DNA of 64,000 nucleotides, from assembly GCA_946497695.1 (NCBI GenBank), contig CAMMLJ010000005.1, positions 1 to 64,000 on the forward strand, in the 5' to 3' direction. The stretch comes from an uncultured Clostridium sp. (GTDB lineage Bacteria; Bacillota; Clostridia; TANB77; CAG-508). Below, piece by piece: positions 7,554 through 16,887 of the stretch (the first letter of the stretch is position 1; every line of letters starts with the position of its first letter). The notes beneath the pieces are model-generated. The model saw nothing but the letters and a program-made list of their open reading frames with translations. It did no database searches and was not told the origin of the DNA. The translations under genes were made by a program, and so were the position numbers.

Positions 7554-10112
7554 TTACTCTGTTCTTAATGCTTCAACAGGGTCTTTTTTACTTGCCATCC
7601 TTGATGGAATCAATCCTGCAATTATAGTAAGAACCATGCTAATTACCACTAAAATTATTGCCGCATTTACTGGTAAAACAGCATTTACTGTATCCATATT
7701 AGTTAAAGAATGAATAATACTATTAATTGGTATATTAAGTAATAGTGTTACAACAATTCCTAAAATTCCTGCAATTAATCCTACTATAAATGTTTCCGCA
7801 TTAAATACTCTTGATATATCTTTTTTGGAAGCACCTATTGCTCTTAAAATTCCTATTTCTTTTGTTCTTTCTAATACTGATATATATGTTATTATTCCTA
7901 TCATTATTGATGAAACTACTAATGAAATTGCAACAAACGCTATTAATACATAACTTATCGTATCCACAATTTGAGTTACAGATTTCATTAATAAACCAAC
8001 TGTATCTGTATAATTTACTTCGTTTTCTTCTTTTCCATCTGCAATTTGTTTATTATTATATTCTGTTATTGCATCTGTAATTCTATTCTTTGCTTCGAAA
8101 TCTTTTGGATACATACTTATTGCTGATGGTTTTGCTAAATCTACCACACCTAAAGTTTCTAAATTTGTTTCATATGATGCATTCTCATTTTGTTCGTATG
8201 CTTCCATCATTAACTGTATTTGATTAGCATCTAATCTAGAAAGCATTGTTCTTTGTTCTTCTGTTAAAGAATTATAATCGAACTTTCCATCTTCACCTTT
8301 TTTTGGAAATTCTAATCCATTAAATACATTTATATCTGGATTTTCTTTTTGTTCTTTTACTATTTCTTGTTCATTTATTTTATTTATAACATGTTCTTTT
8401 AAAGTTTTTAAATAACCTATTTCTCCAGCTGTTTGAGTAGATATGCTTCCTTCTTTTTGTTTTACTATTCCAACTACTTTAATTTCTTCCGCATTATCAA
8501 CTTTTTCTTTCATATATGTTTCATCGTCACTTTTATTTATCCACATATTATTTGATTTTTCATAATAATCAGTATTTAATAGAACTTTAAAAGATAAATT
8601 TAGTAAATCATCATAAGTATATGAAGTTTGTTCATCCTCTTCTAATGTTTCATTGTTTTGTATTGCAGTTATTTTCTCTTCTAATTCCTTTTGGTCTTTT
8701 ATTCCTAATGTATATAATGTATAATCACTAATTTTATTATTTTCATCAACAATTAAAACAACTTCGTTATAATTTTGTGGCCAATTACCAGCAACTACAT
8801 CATATTGTGAATTATTTAATTCTTGGTTATCTAATAATTCTGTAAAACAATCTGATCCCATTGCCATTCCTGATTGTTGCATTCCTAATTTTTCCATAAC
8901 AGTACTTGGATTTACTTGAACTACTCCATTTGAGGTATCTGTTTTATACAAGTTTAAGTTTAAATTGTAATCATATTTTATTGCATTTGAATTATCTGTT
9001 ATTCCATTGTTTCCCTCATCTATATATTTTTTTAGCTCTTCTAAATTATTTGTCTGCTTTTTATCAGCTAATACTGTCAACATATCTGTCATTATATTAT
9101 TAGAATAAATTTTTCCATCTTCAGTAGTTTCTTCTCCTTCTGATATTTCACCTATCATTCTTTCCATCATACTAGTTAAATCTACTGTAGTCTCTTGAAT
9201 TTGAATTGGATAACTTGATAAAGTATCTTCTTGAACTTTATTTATATAATTCTGAACACCTGTAGATAATGATAAGATTAATGCAATTCCTATAATACCT
9301 ATACTTCCTGCAAAAGATGTTAGAATTGTTCTTCCTTTTTTAGTCATTAAATTGTTTAAACTTAAAGATATTGCTGTAAAAAAGCTCATTGCAGTCTTTC
9401 CTGTTTTTGTTTTTTTCTTTTCCTCCTTTTCACCATCAAAAGGATTTGTATCATCTTGAACAACTCCATCTAATACACGGATTACTCTAGTAGAATATTT
9501 TTCTGCAAGTTCTGGATTATGTGTTACCATTATTATTAATTTATCTTTTGAAATACTTTTTAATAATTCCATAATTTGAACACTTGTCTTTGTGTCTAGA
9601 GCTCCTGTTGGCTCATCTGCAAGTATTATATCCGGATCATTTACCAATGCTCTTGCTATTGCAACTCTTTGCATTTGACCTCCAGATAACTGATTTGGCT
9701 TCTTATGTATATGTTCTTTAAGTCCCACTTTTTCTAAAGCCTCTATAGCACGTTTTTTTCTTTCTTCCCTTGATACTCCTGAAAGAGTTAATGCTAATTC
9801 TACATTTGATAATACACTTTGATGTGGAATCAAATTATAGTTTTGAAATACGAAACCAACAGAATAATTTCTATAAGCATCCCAATCTTTGTCCTTAAAT
9901 TCTTTTGTTGATTTTCCATTTATAATTAAATCTCCTGATGTATATCTATCTAGTCCACCAATTATATTTAATAATGTAGTTTTTCCACATCCACTTGGAC
10001 CTAATATAGATACAAATTCATTACTCCTAAATTCTAAATTTATTCCTTTTAATGCTTTAACTACTTCATCCCCTGATTTATAATTTTTTGTAATATTCGC
10101 TAATTTAAGCAT
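7554..10112 (-). CDS. ABC transporter, fused ATPase and FtsX-type permease (MacB-like)
   Basis: The 852-residue protein joins an ATPase of the LolD/MacB type (residues 1-225: Walker A GPSGCGKTT 38-46, signature LSGGQ 142-146, Walker B IILADEPTG near 162-170) to a permease. The permease has one membrane helix near 255-285, a large extracellular domain rich in acidic residues, and three C-terminal FtsX helices (about 725-845) with the motif ERTKEIGILRAIGASKKDI. Such single-chain exporters act in peptide or lipoprotein extrusion or cell-envelope stress. The substrate is unknown. AGGAGG precedes the start and overlaps the stop of a small upstream frame. Confidence 0.88.
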   Translation of the reverse strand: MLKLANITKNYKSGDEVVKALKGINLEFRSNEFVSILGPSGCGKTTLLNIIGGLDRYTSGDLIINGKSTKEFKDKDWDAYRNYSVGFVFQNYNLIPHQSVLSNVELALTLSGVSREERKKRAIEALEKVGLKEHIHKKPNQLSGGQMQRVAIARALVNDPDIILADEPTGALDTKTSVQIMELLKSISKDKLIIMVTHNPELAEKYSTRVIRVLDGVVQDDTNPFDGEKEEKKKTKTGKTAMSFFTAISLSLNNLMTKKGRTILTSFAGSIGIIGIALILSLSTGVQNYINKVQEDTLSSYPIQIQETTVDLTSMMERMIGEISEGEETTEDGKIYSNNIMTDMLTVLADKKQTNNLEELKKYIDEGNNGITDNSNAIKYDYNLNLNLYKTDTSNGVVQVNPSTVMEKLGMQQSGMAMGSDCFTELLDNQELNNSQYDVVAGNWPQNYNEVVLIVDENNKISDYTLYTLGIKDQKELEEKITAIQNNETLEEDEQTSYTYDDLLNLSFKVLLNTDYYEKSNNMWINKSDDETYMKEKVDNAEEIKVVGIVKQKEGSISTQTAGEIGYLKTLKEHVINKINEQEIVKEQKENPDINVFNGLEFPKKGEDGKFDYNSLTEEQRTMLSRLDANQIQLMMEAYEQNENASYETNLETLGVVDLAKPSAISMYPKDFEAKNRITDAITEYNNKQIADGKEENEVNYTDTVGLLMKSVTQIVDTISYVLIAFVAISLVVSSIMIGIITYISVLERTKEIGILRAIGASKKDISRVFNAETFIVGLIAGILGIVVTLLLNIPINSIIHSLTNMDTVNAVLPVNAAIILVVISMVLTIIAGLIPSRMASKKDPVEALRTE

Positions 10113-10121
10113 TTTTTCCTC

Positions 10122-10226
10122 CTATGCATTTGATTGAATTTTGTTAATGTCAAAGAAACTGTTAGTTATCATATTTCTTACATTAAATTTAGTTTCTGAT
10201 TCTTTTTGAACTATAAACATTCCCAT
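10122..10226 (-). CDS. Possible small ORF coupled to the ABC transporter
   Basis: A 34-codon frame starts ATGGGAATG (product MGMFIVQKES...) behind AAGGAAAG and stops at TAG whose bases run into the AGGAGG of the ABC gene, an arrangement typical of translational coupling. The same frame stays open upstream to about 10285 (reading YYNSQKVNGVSKERTDMG) but has no start codon there. It could be a leader peptide, a small partner protein, or the tail of a decayed gene. Nothing recognisable is encoded. Confidence 0.35.
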   Translation of the reverse strand: MGMFIVQKESETKFNVRNMITNSFFDINKIQSNA

Positions 10227-10431
10227 ATCGGTTCTTTCCTTAGATACTCCATTTACTTTTTGTGAATTGTAATAGATATACTTATTAGTATTATTCTAAT
10301 TATAGACATGTATGAAATTTTTGATTTATTAATTAATTAAACTAACTATGCCCATAAATATATCCCTTTTCATATTCATAATAATATAAATAAAAAAAAT
10401 ACTTGTCAATTATTTAGGCATATATTATTTT

Positions 10432-10474
10432 CTCCCCATACTTGTATTATTTTTAATACTTTAAGTATGGGGAG
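10432..10474. repeat. Large stem-loop (12-bp arms plus inner stem)
   Basis: CTCCCCATACTT (10432-10443) is perfectly inverted at 10463-10474. Inside it, GTATTA and TAATAC form a second stem. It lies just after the stop of the 119-aa hypothetical gene on the minus strand, but no T run follows on either strand. The rest of 10227-10486 shows no clear gene. Confidence 0.5.
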
Positions 10475-10486
10475 AATTCGGAAAGC

Positions 10487-10846
10487 TTAGTGTTCATTGA
10501 ACCACCTTTTCGGGGTTCTATACATATGAAAATATGTGGTTACTGAAATGACTTCTTTTCTTCCTAATTCTTCAGAATTTAAGTCTGATTTGAATTCATG
10601 ATTCAAAAAAGTCTTTTCCAAAACAATTAGCCCTTCTTTTTTGCAACTTCTCTTGAATTTTTGTAATTCTGCATCAGTAGATAAAGAATCTTTTTCCAAC
10701 AATGTTGCTAATAACACGGACAAATCATTTGTTTTTTCCTTTGGGATATATCCCGTTAGTACTAATCGAAAGCCATGTTTCGTTGTGCAATCTGACATTT
10801 CAACTCTTTTTAACCGATTATACCCAACAACCATTTTACAGTTCAT
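10487..10846 (-). CDS. Hypothetical protein, 119 aa
   Basis: I do not recognise this protein. It is soluble, starts MNCKMVVGYNRLKRVEMSD, has mixed charged helices in the middle (DAELQKFKRSCKKEGLIVLEKTF) and ends YFHMYRTPKRWFNEH. It has no membrane segment or known motif. Codon use is somewhat richer in G+C than its neighbours, which could point to transfer. It stands alone between the ABC transporter and enolase, with an AAGGAG ribosome binding site and a large inverted repeat after the stop. Confidence 0.6.
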   Translation of the reverse strand: MNCKMVVGYNRLKRVEMSDCTTKHGFRLVLTGYIPKEKTNDLSVLLATLLEKDSLSTDAELQKFKRSCKKEGLIVLEKTFLNHEFKSDLNSEELGRKEVISVTTYFHMYRTPKRWFNEH

Positions 10847-10925
10847 ACTTTACTCCTTCCTTATCTGAAACAACTTGTGTCTTATATATAATATCATAAT
10901 TTACATTTTTTAGCAATTAAAATGC

Positions 10926-12191
10926 TTATCTTAATTCGTTTTCTATATTTAATAATCTATTATATTTTGCAACTCTATCTGTTCTACATGGTGCTCCTGT
11001 TTTTATTTGGCCAGCATTTACTGCTACTGCAATATCTGCTATAGTTGTATCTTCTGTTTCACCTGATCTATGTGATATTACAGTTGTATAGCCTGCCTTT
11101 TGTGCCATTTCTATTGCATCTAATGTTTCTGTTAATGTTCCTATTTGATTTGGTTTTATTAATATGCTATTGGCTACTTTATTTTTTATTCCTTTTCTTA
11201 ATCTATCTGTATTTGTAACAAATAAATCATCACCAACTAATTGAATTTTACTACCTAATTTTTGAGTAAGTTTCTTCCATGAGCTCCAATCTTCTTCTGC
11301 TAATCCATCTTCTATTGAAACTATTGGATATTTTTGTACCAGCTCTTCTAAATATTCTATCATTTCATCACTAGTTTTAAATGTTCCTGTTTTCCAAAAT
11401 AAATATCCATTTTTTCCGACTTTTTTAGCCTCATCATACATTTCTGTACTTGCAACATCTAATGCTATTGAAATATCTTTTCCTGGTATATATCCTGCTT
11501 TTTTAATTGCTTCTACAATTACATCTAATGCTTCTTCCTCACTTTGTAAGTTTGGAGCAAATCCTCCTTCATCTCCTACAGCAACAGAATATCCCTTTGA
11601 TTTTAATACCTTTTTTAGATTATGGTATGTTTCAACTCCCATTTGTAAGTTTTCTGCAAAATCTTTGCCTGAAGTTGGCATTATCATAAATTCTTGTGAA
11701 CTAATATTATTATCAGAATGTTTACCTCCATTTAATATATTCATCATTGGTGTAGGTAATTTTTTTGCATTTACTCCTCCGATGTAATTATATAGTGTCA
11801 TTCCTAATGAATTCGTTGCTGCTTTTGCTACTGCAAGCGATACTCCTAAAGTTGCATTTGCACCTAATTTTTCTTTGTTATCTGTTCCATCAATATCAAC
11901 TAATTTTTGGTCTATTTTTAATTGATCATATACATTCATTCCCGTTATTTTCTTTGCAATCATTCTATTTACATTTTCTACTGCCTTTTTTACTCCTTTT
12001 CCCATATAGCGCTCTTCATCATTATCTCTTAGCTCCACTGCTTCAAAACTTCCTGTTGATGCTCCTGATGGTACTTTTGCTACTCCACAAAATCCTCCAT
12101 CTGTTATAACCTCAACTTGAACAGTTGGATTTCCTCTCGAATCTAGCACTTCTAGTGCTTCTACACTTTCTATTTTCAAATAATCTTTCAT
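10926..12191 (-). CDS. eno: Enolase
   Basis: The 421-residue protein is a full-length enolase: N-terminal [11 protein letters not shown], the loop [24 protein letters not shown], the metal-site segment [12 protein letters not shown], and the signature [15 protein letters not shown] followed by [10 protein letters not shown]. It converts 2-phosphoglycerate to phosphoenolpyruvate. It is the last gene of a lower-glycolysis stretch read right to left, but a terminator separates it from the GGGtGRT gene, so it probably has its own promoter. GGAGG precedes the start. Confidence 0.98.
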   Translation of the reverse strand: MKDYLKIESVEALEVLDSRGNPTVQVEVITDGGFCGVAKVPSGASTGSFEAVELRDNDEERYMGKGVKKAVENVNRMIAKKITGMNVYDQLKIDQKLVDIDGTDNKEKLGANATLGVSLAVAKAATNSLGMTLYNYIGGVNAKKLPTPMMNILNGGKHSDNNISSQEFMIMPTSGKDFAENLQMGVETYHNLKKVLKSKGYSVAVGDEGGFAPNLQSEEEALDVIVEAIKKAGYIPGKDISIALDVASTEMYDEAKKVGKNGYLFWKTGTFKTSDEMIEYLEELVQKYPIVSIEDGLAEEDWSSWKKLTQKLGSKIQLVGDDLFVTNTDRLRKGIKNKVANSILIKPNQIGTLTETLDAIEMAQKAGYTTVISHRSGETEDTTIADIAVAVNAGQIKTGAPCRTDRVAKYNRLLNIENELR

Positions 12192-12255
12192 AACATACCT
12201 CCATTTATATTATTATTGCCAATTATTTGAAAATATATCCAATTAATTAAGAAAA

Positions 12256-12293
12256 GAGCTAAATGCATTTTACTTTTTTCGCATTCAGCCCTC
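12256..12293 (-). terminator. Hairpin in the eno leader
   Basis: On the minus strand GGGCTGAATGC pairs with GCATTTAGCTC (two G-T pairs) and is followed by TTTTCTTAATT. It sits about 70 bases upstream of the eno start, after the main terminator of the preceding gene. It could be a second terminator or an attenuator in the eno leader. Confidence 0.45.
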
Positions 12294-12329
12294 TTCTATA
12301 ACCTAAAAAAGTTCTTCGACCTATTCATC

Positions 12330-12374
12330 AAAAAAAACCCCCTACTCGTTAATTTTGTTTAACAAGTAGGGGTT
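12330..12374 (-). terminator. Rho-independent terminator after the GGGtGRT gene
   Basis: On the minus strand CCCCTACTTGTTAA pairs with TTAACGAGTAGGGG and is followed by eight Ts, a strong intrinsic terminator about 50 bases after the stop codon. Confidence 0.88.
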
Positions 12375-12425
12375 ATTACATTTTATGTTTACCAAATGAA
12401 CTTTAATCTCCGTCCCTAAAGTTCA

Positions 12426-13428
12426 TTATTTCATAGCTTCTTCTACTGCAACTGCTACTGCAACTGAAGCACCAACCATTGGGTTGTTACCCATTCCGAT
12501 TAATCCCATCATTTCAACGTGAGCTGGAACTGAAGAACTTCCTGCGAATTGTGCATCTGAATGCATTCTTCCCATTGTATCTGTCATACCATAAGAAGCT
12601 GGTCCAGCAGCCATATTGTCTGGGTGTAATGTTCTTCCTGTTCCACCACCTGATGCAACAGAGAAGTATTTTTTACCTGCTTCTATCCTTTCTTTCTTAT
12701 ATGTACCTGCAACTGGATGTTGGAATCTTGTTGGGTTTGTTGAGTTACCTGTAATAGATACATCAACATCTTCTAGCCACATTATAGCTACACCTTCTCT
12801 AACATCATTTGCACCATAACATCTAACTTCTGCTCTTTCTCCGTTTGAATATGGTATTTCTTCTACTACATTAACTTTTCCTGTAAAGAAATCAAATTCT
12901 GTTTTTACATATGTAAATCCATTAATTCTAGAAATAACTTGAGCTGCATCTTTTCCTAAACCATTTAAAATAACTCTTAATGGTTCTTTTCTAACTTTGT
13001 TTGCAGATTTAGCTATACCAATAGCTCCTTCTGCTGCTGCAAAGCTTTCATGTCCTGCTAAGAATGCAAAACATTTTGTGTCTTCTGATAATAGCATTGA
13101 TGCTAAGTTTCCATGTCCTAATCCAACTTTTCTATCATCTGCAACTGAACCTGGAATACAGAATGCTTGTAATCCTTCTCCAATAGCTTTTGCTGCATCT
13201 GCTGCTTTAGTACATCCTTTTTTGATTGCTATAGCAGCTCCGAATAGTATATGCCCAAGCTGCATTTTCAAAACATATTGGTTGTACTCCTTTTACTATT
13301 TCATATGGATTAAATCCTTTATCTGTACATATTTTTAATGCATCTTCAAAATCTTTTATTCCGTATTTTTCCATTACTGGTTTGATTTGGTCTATTCTTC
13401 TTTCATAACTTTCAAATGTTACTGCCAT
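12426..13428 (-). CDS. GGGtGRT family protein, frameshifted near residue 60
   Basis: Two overlapping frames make one protein. The first (13207-13428) reads MAVTFESYERRIDQIKP ... ENAAWAYTI; the second (12426-13271) continues GAAIAIKKGCTKAADAA to the end and contains the naming motif SGGGTGRTLHP. An extra C at 13242, making a rare CGG codon after ATT, breaks the frame; without it the protein is about 333 aa, the family norm. GGGtGRT proteins occur with a NifU-like scaffold in Clostridia, as here, and their role is unknown. The break could be sequence error, true mutation or a +1 programmed shift. AGGAGG precedes the first frame. Confidence 0.85.
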
Positions 13429-13845
13429 TTAATCTTCCTCCTTTAATATATTCTCCAAATTGTTTATTATTTCATTTATATCTGTATATGGAATAATTTT
13501 TAATCTATTATTACCTCTAAGCATTGTTGTAATTTTTGGTGTTATGGCTTTATCATAAACACATATTATTCTTTTATTATGGCTATCTGCATAACCAAGT
13601 TCATATCCAACTCCTAATGATGGAACTGTTACCTCTGCAAAAACTAAATCTGCTTGGCTTAATCTATTTACTAAACTTTCGAAAACATCGTTATCTGAAA
13701 TGCTCTCTTCACGAATTAGTACATTATCATCCGCTACTTCTTCATCTAAGACATTGCCAAACTTTGTTAGCTCTTTTACTAACTTTTTATATGATTCTAA
13801 TTTTTGTCTTCCACCATATATTGAACCAGAAAAATAAATATTCAT
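13429..13845 (-). CDS. Nucleoside 2-deoxyribosyltransferase-like protein
   Basis: The 138-residue protein has the family's N-terminal IYFSGSIYGGRQ, the central SQADLVFAEVTVPSLGVGYELGYA with the catalytic glutamate in GVGYELGYA, and RIICVYD. These fit the NDT/DNPH1 (Rcl) fold, which cleaves or exchanges the N-glycosidic bond of deoxynucleosides or their 5'-phosphates. Which reaction applies cannot be decided here. It sits between the NifU-like scaffold (14 bases) and the GGGtGRT gene (directly adjacent), so it is in the same operon. Confidence 0.82.
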   Translation of the reverse strand: MNIYFSGSIYGGRQKLESYKKLVKELTKFGNVLDEEVADDNVLIREESISDNDVFESLVNRLSQADLVFAEVTVPSLGVGYELGYADSHNKRIICVYDKAITPKITTMLRGNNRLKIIPYTDINEIINNLENILKEED

Positions 13846-13859
13846 ACTTTACCTTCTTA

Positions 13860-14570
13860 TTATTGTTTTCTTGGATCTATTTTCTTAACAGCTTCGTCAA
13901 ATCTTCCATATGTTCCTGAAGCTTTTTCTATAGCTTCCATTGGATCCATTCCTTTTTTGATGTTATCCATCATTTTTCCCATATGAACATATTTATAACC
14001 AATTATTTGATCATCTTTATCTAATCCAAGTTCTACTATGTATCCTTCTGTTAATTGTAAATATCTTGGTCCTTTTAATGTACTTGAATAAATTGTTCCA
14101 ACTTGTGATGTATGTCCTTTTCCTAAATCTTCAAGTCCTGCTCCTACTGGAAGTCCTCCTTCTGAGAAAGCTGTTTGTGTTCTTCCATATACTATTTGTA
14201 AGAATAATTCTCTCATAGCTGTATTTATGGCATCACATACTAAGTCAGTATTTAATGCTTCTAATATTGTTTTTCCTGTTAAAATTTCTCCTGCCATAGC
14301 AGCTGAATGTGTCATTCCTGAACATCCAATTGTTTCAATTAAAGCTTCTTGAATTACACCATCTTTTACATTTAATGTTAATTTACAAGCTCCTTGTTGT
14401 GGTGCACACCATCCAATACCATGTGTTAAACCAGATATATCTTTTATTTCTTTTGCTTTAACCCATTTACCTTCTTCTGGTATTGGTGCTGGTCCATGGT
14501 TTACTCCTTTTGCAACTGTGCACATTTCTTCTAATTCCTTTGAATATATCATTTCTATTTCTCCTTTCAC
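13860..14570 (-). CDS. NifU-like iron-sulfur cluster assembly scaffold protein
   Basis: The 236-residue protein keeps conserved cysteines in GIGWCAPQQGACKLTL and IETIGCSGMTHSAAMAGEIL, the latter a NifU/IscU-like element. A long C-terminal part (GQGH-free, with LEDLGKGHTSQVGTIYSS) is typical of the clostridial scaffold-like family found beside GGGtGRT genes. It probably binds or transfers an Fe-S cluster in the cytosol; the target is unproven. AAGGAG precedes the start. The pair is separated here by a deoxyribosyltransferase-like gene. Confidence 0.85.
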   Translation of the reverse strand: MKGEIEMIYSKELEEMCTVAKGVNHGPAPIPEEGKWVKAKEIKDISGLTHGIGWCAPQQGACKLTLNVKDGVIQEALIETIGCSGMTHSAAMAGEILTGKTILEALNTDLVCDAINTAMRELFLQIVYGRTQTAFSEGGLPVGAGLEDLGKGHTSQVGTIYSSTLKGPRYLQLTEGYIVELGLDKDDQIIGYKYVHMGKMMDNIKKGMDPMEAIEKASGTYGRFDEAVKKIDPRKQ

Positions 14571-14576
14571 ATTTTA

Positions 14577-15311
14577 TTAGTATCTTTTTTTGGTATTTAT
14601 AATTTGATTTTTACTTTTTGGTTTACTTTCTACAATTATATATTTTTTGTCATGTGGCCAAAACTCGCTTTCTTTTTCTAGTTCGTAAAGCTCTTCCATT
14701 CTTTCTTCTTTTCTGGATTTTGTTGGCGCATCTTTTTCAAAATTTACTAAATTCTTATTTGGTGTTGCATATAAAGATTCTTCATATACATCTACCTTTC
14801 TATTAGAATTTTCTTCTTTATCTATATAATCTAAAACCATTTGTTTTTCTCTTTTACTATAAGCATTTAATCCTGTTTTTAAATATTTATATCTAAAAAC
14901 TAAATGTCTATCATAATTACTATATGGGGAAGTTGCCAAGTTTTCAAAGCCATATTCTACTTTAAAAGTATAATCAGCTATCGAAATTACAATATTAGTC
15001 CATAAAGCTCCATTTATTGCTATATATTCTTTTCTTAACTTTTTAATAATTCCATACAAATCGTCAGCCATCTTAAAGTATGAGTTTTCTTCTAAGTTAA
15101 ACTTATTTGGTACTTCATATACATTAACAGGCTCTCTTTTTAATATTCCTTTTGGAATATAATAAAAGTACATTTCCCCAGTTTCTAAGCTATTTCTTCC
15201 ATCTATTACTGATGCATATAAAAATATCTTATTCCATTTTTCTGGTATCATGTCAAATAGACTATGTTGTATTTCTTTATATAGTTCTTTCATCCTGGCC
15301 GAAGTTGACAC
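14577..15311 (-). CDS. YezG-like (DUF600) protein, possible immunity protein
   Basis: The N-terminal half (MKELYKEIQHSLFDMIPEKWNKIFLYASV ... GEMYFYYIP) matches the DUF600/YezG family, whose founding member neutralises a YeeF-type LXG toxin in Bacillus. The C-terminal part is charged and variable (KDAPTKSRKEERMEELYELEKESEFWPHD). I start at GTG 15311 because GGGGGGA lies six bases upstream; an ATG at 15326 and one at 15293 are alternatives. No LXG toxin gene is nearby, so this is an orphan within glycolysis genes. Role is inferred from family only. Confidence 0.72.
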   Translation of the reverse strand: MSTSARMKELYKEIQHSLFDMIPEKWNKIFLYASVIDGRNSLETGEMYFYYIPKGILKREPVNVYEVPNKFNLEENSYFKMADDLYGIIKKLRKEYIAINGALWTNIVISIADYTFKVEYGFENLATSPYSNYDRHLVFRYKYLKTGLNAYSKREKQMVLDYIDKEENSNRKVDVYEESLYATPNKNLVNFEKDAPTKSRKEERMEELYELEKESEFWPHDKKYIIVESKPKSKNQIINTKKRY

Positions 15312-15339
15312 TGTATTTCCCCCCATAAGTTTTCATATT

Positions 15340-16872
15340 TTATTCTTTTACAATTAAACTTTCTCCAGTCATTTCAGCTGGCTTTTCTAGTCCCATGATT
15401 TCTAACATTGTTGGTGCTAAATCTGCAAGCTTTCCTTCTTTTAATTTTACGTCTTTCATTCCAACTAAAACTAATGGAACTAAATTTGTTGTATGAGCAG
15501 TATGTGGCTCACCAGTTTTATAATCTATCATTTGTTCTGCATTACCATGGTCTGCAGTGATTATTAATACTCCATTTTGTGTTTCTACTGCATCAACTAC
15601 TCTTTTTACACAAGTATCTATTGTTTCTATTGCTTTTATAGCAGCATCTAGATTTCCTGTATGTCCCACCATATCTGGATTTGCATAATTTAAAATAATT
15701 GTATCATATTTTTTAGAGTTTATCGCATCAACAACTTTGTCTGTAACTTCTATTGCACTCATTTCTGGTTTCATATCATATGTTTCTACTTTTGGTGAAG
15801 GTACTAATATTCTATCTTCTCCTGGATATTGTTTTTCTTCTCCACCATTAAAGAAAAATGTAACATGTGCATATTTTTCTGTTTCTGCAATTCTTAATTG
15901 ATTTAAACCTTGTTTACTTACATATTCTCCAAATGTATTTACTAATCTTTCTGGTTTAAAAGCAACTTTTACATTTGGCATTGTTTCATCATATTGTGTA
16001 AAGCAAACATAATCTAACTTCATTTTCTTTGTTTCGAATTCATTAAAATCTGGATCTACTAATGTTCTTGTTATTTCTCTTGCTCTATCTGGTCTAAAGT
16101 TAAAGAATATAACAGAATCATTATCTTCTATTGTTGCAACAGGTGTATCTCCATTGCAAATAACTGTTGGTTCTATAAATTCATCAAAAACTTCTTTTTG
16201 ATATGAACTTTCTACTGCAGCTATTGCACTTGTTGCTTTTATACCATTTCCATTTACCATTGCATCATATGCTTTTTGAATTCTGTTCCATCTTTTATCT
16301 CTATCCATAGCATAGAATCTACCAGAAATAGTAGCAATTTTTCCTACGCCTTTTTCTTTCATTTTTTCTTCTAATTGTGCAATATAGCTTTCTCCAGAAG
16401 TTGGTGCTGTATCCCTACCATCTGTAAAGCAGTGTACATACACATTTTCGAAGTCTTTTCTTTTTGCTAATTCTAAAATTGCAAATAAATGACGAATATG
16501 GCTATGAACTCCTCCATCTGATACTAATCCTAGTATATGCAATTTTGAGTTGTTTTTCTTACAATTTTCTATTGCTTCTACTAGTTCTGGTATTGTAAAG
16601 AAGTCACCATCTTCTATTGATTTAGTAATTTTAGTTAATTCTTGATAAACTATTCTACCAGCACCTATGTTTGTGTGACCTACTTCAGAATTTCCCATTT
16701 GACCTTCTGGAAGTCCTACACTTAGTTCACTTGCATGAATATCTGTTGTTGGCCATATTTTCATTAGTCTATCTATATTAGGTGTATTTGCAAGTTCAAC
16801 AGCATTTCCGTCTTTATTACTGTTTTCGCCAAATCCATCTAATATCATTAGCATTGTTAGCTTATCTTTCAT
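15340..16872 (-). CDS. gpmI: 2,3-bisphosphoglycerate-independent phosphoglycerate mutase
   Basis: The 510-residue protein is full length for iPGM. The metal and catalytic site MILDGFGE (9-16) and Ser62 in GQMGNSEVGHTNIGAG are present, as are CFTDGRDTAP, SGRFYAMDRD and the C-terminal ITADHGNAEQM. It interconverts 3- and 2-phosphoglycerate using two manganese ions, without a bisphosphoglycerate cofactor. It lies 15 bases after tpiA, clearly the same transcript. Confidence 0.97.
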   Translation of the reverse strand: MKDKLTMLMILDGFGENSNKDGNAVELANTPNIDRLMKIWPTTDIHASELSVGLPEGQMGNSEVGHTNIGAGRIVYQELTKITKSIEDGDFFTIPELVEAIENCKKNNSKLHILGLVSDGGVHSHIRHLFAILELAKRKDFENVYVHCFTDGRDTAPTSGESYIAQLEEKMKEKGVGKIATISGRFYAMDRDKRWNRIQKAYDAMVNGNGIKATSAIAAVESSYQKEVFDEFIEPTVICNGDTPVATIEDNDSVIFFNFRPDRAREITRTLVDPDFNEFETKKMKLDYVCFTQYDETMPNVKVAFKPERLVNTFGEYVSKQGLNQLRIAETEKYAHVTFFFNGGEEKQYPGEDRILVPSPKVETYDMKPEMSAIEVTDKVVDAINSKKYDTIILNYANPDMVGHTGNLDAAIKAIETIDTCVKRVVDAVETQNGVLIITADHGNAEQMIDYKTGEPHTAHTTNLVPLVLVGMKDVKLKEGKLADLAPTMLEIMGLEKPAEMTGESLIVKE

Positions 16873-16887
16873 ACTTTGTTACCATCC

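Noticed and set aside
13429..13845. Deoxyribosyltransferase-like gene as part of a defence system
   Set aside because: It sits tightly between the NifU-like and GGGtGRT genes in a metabolic operon with no nuclease or other defence gene close by.
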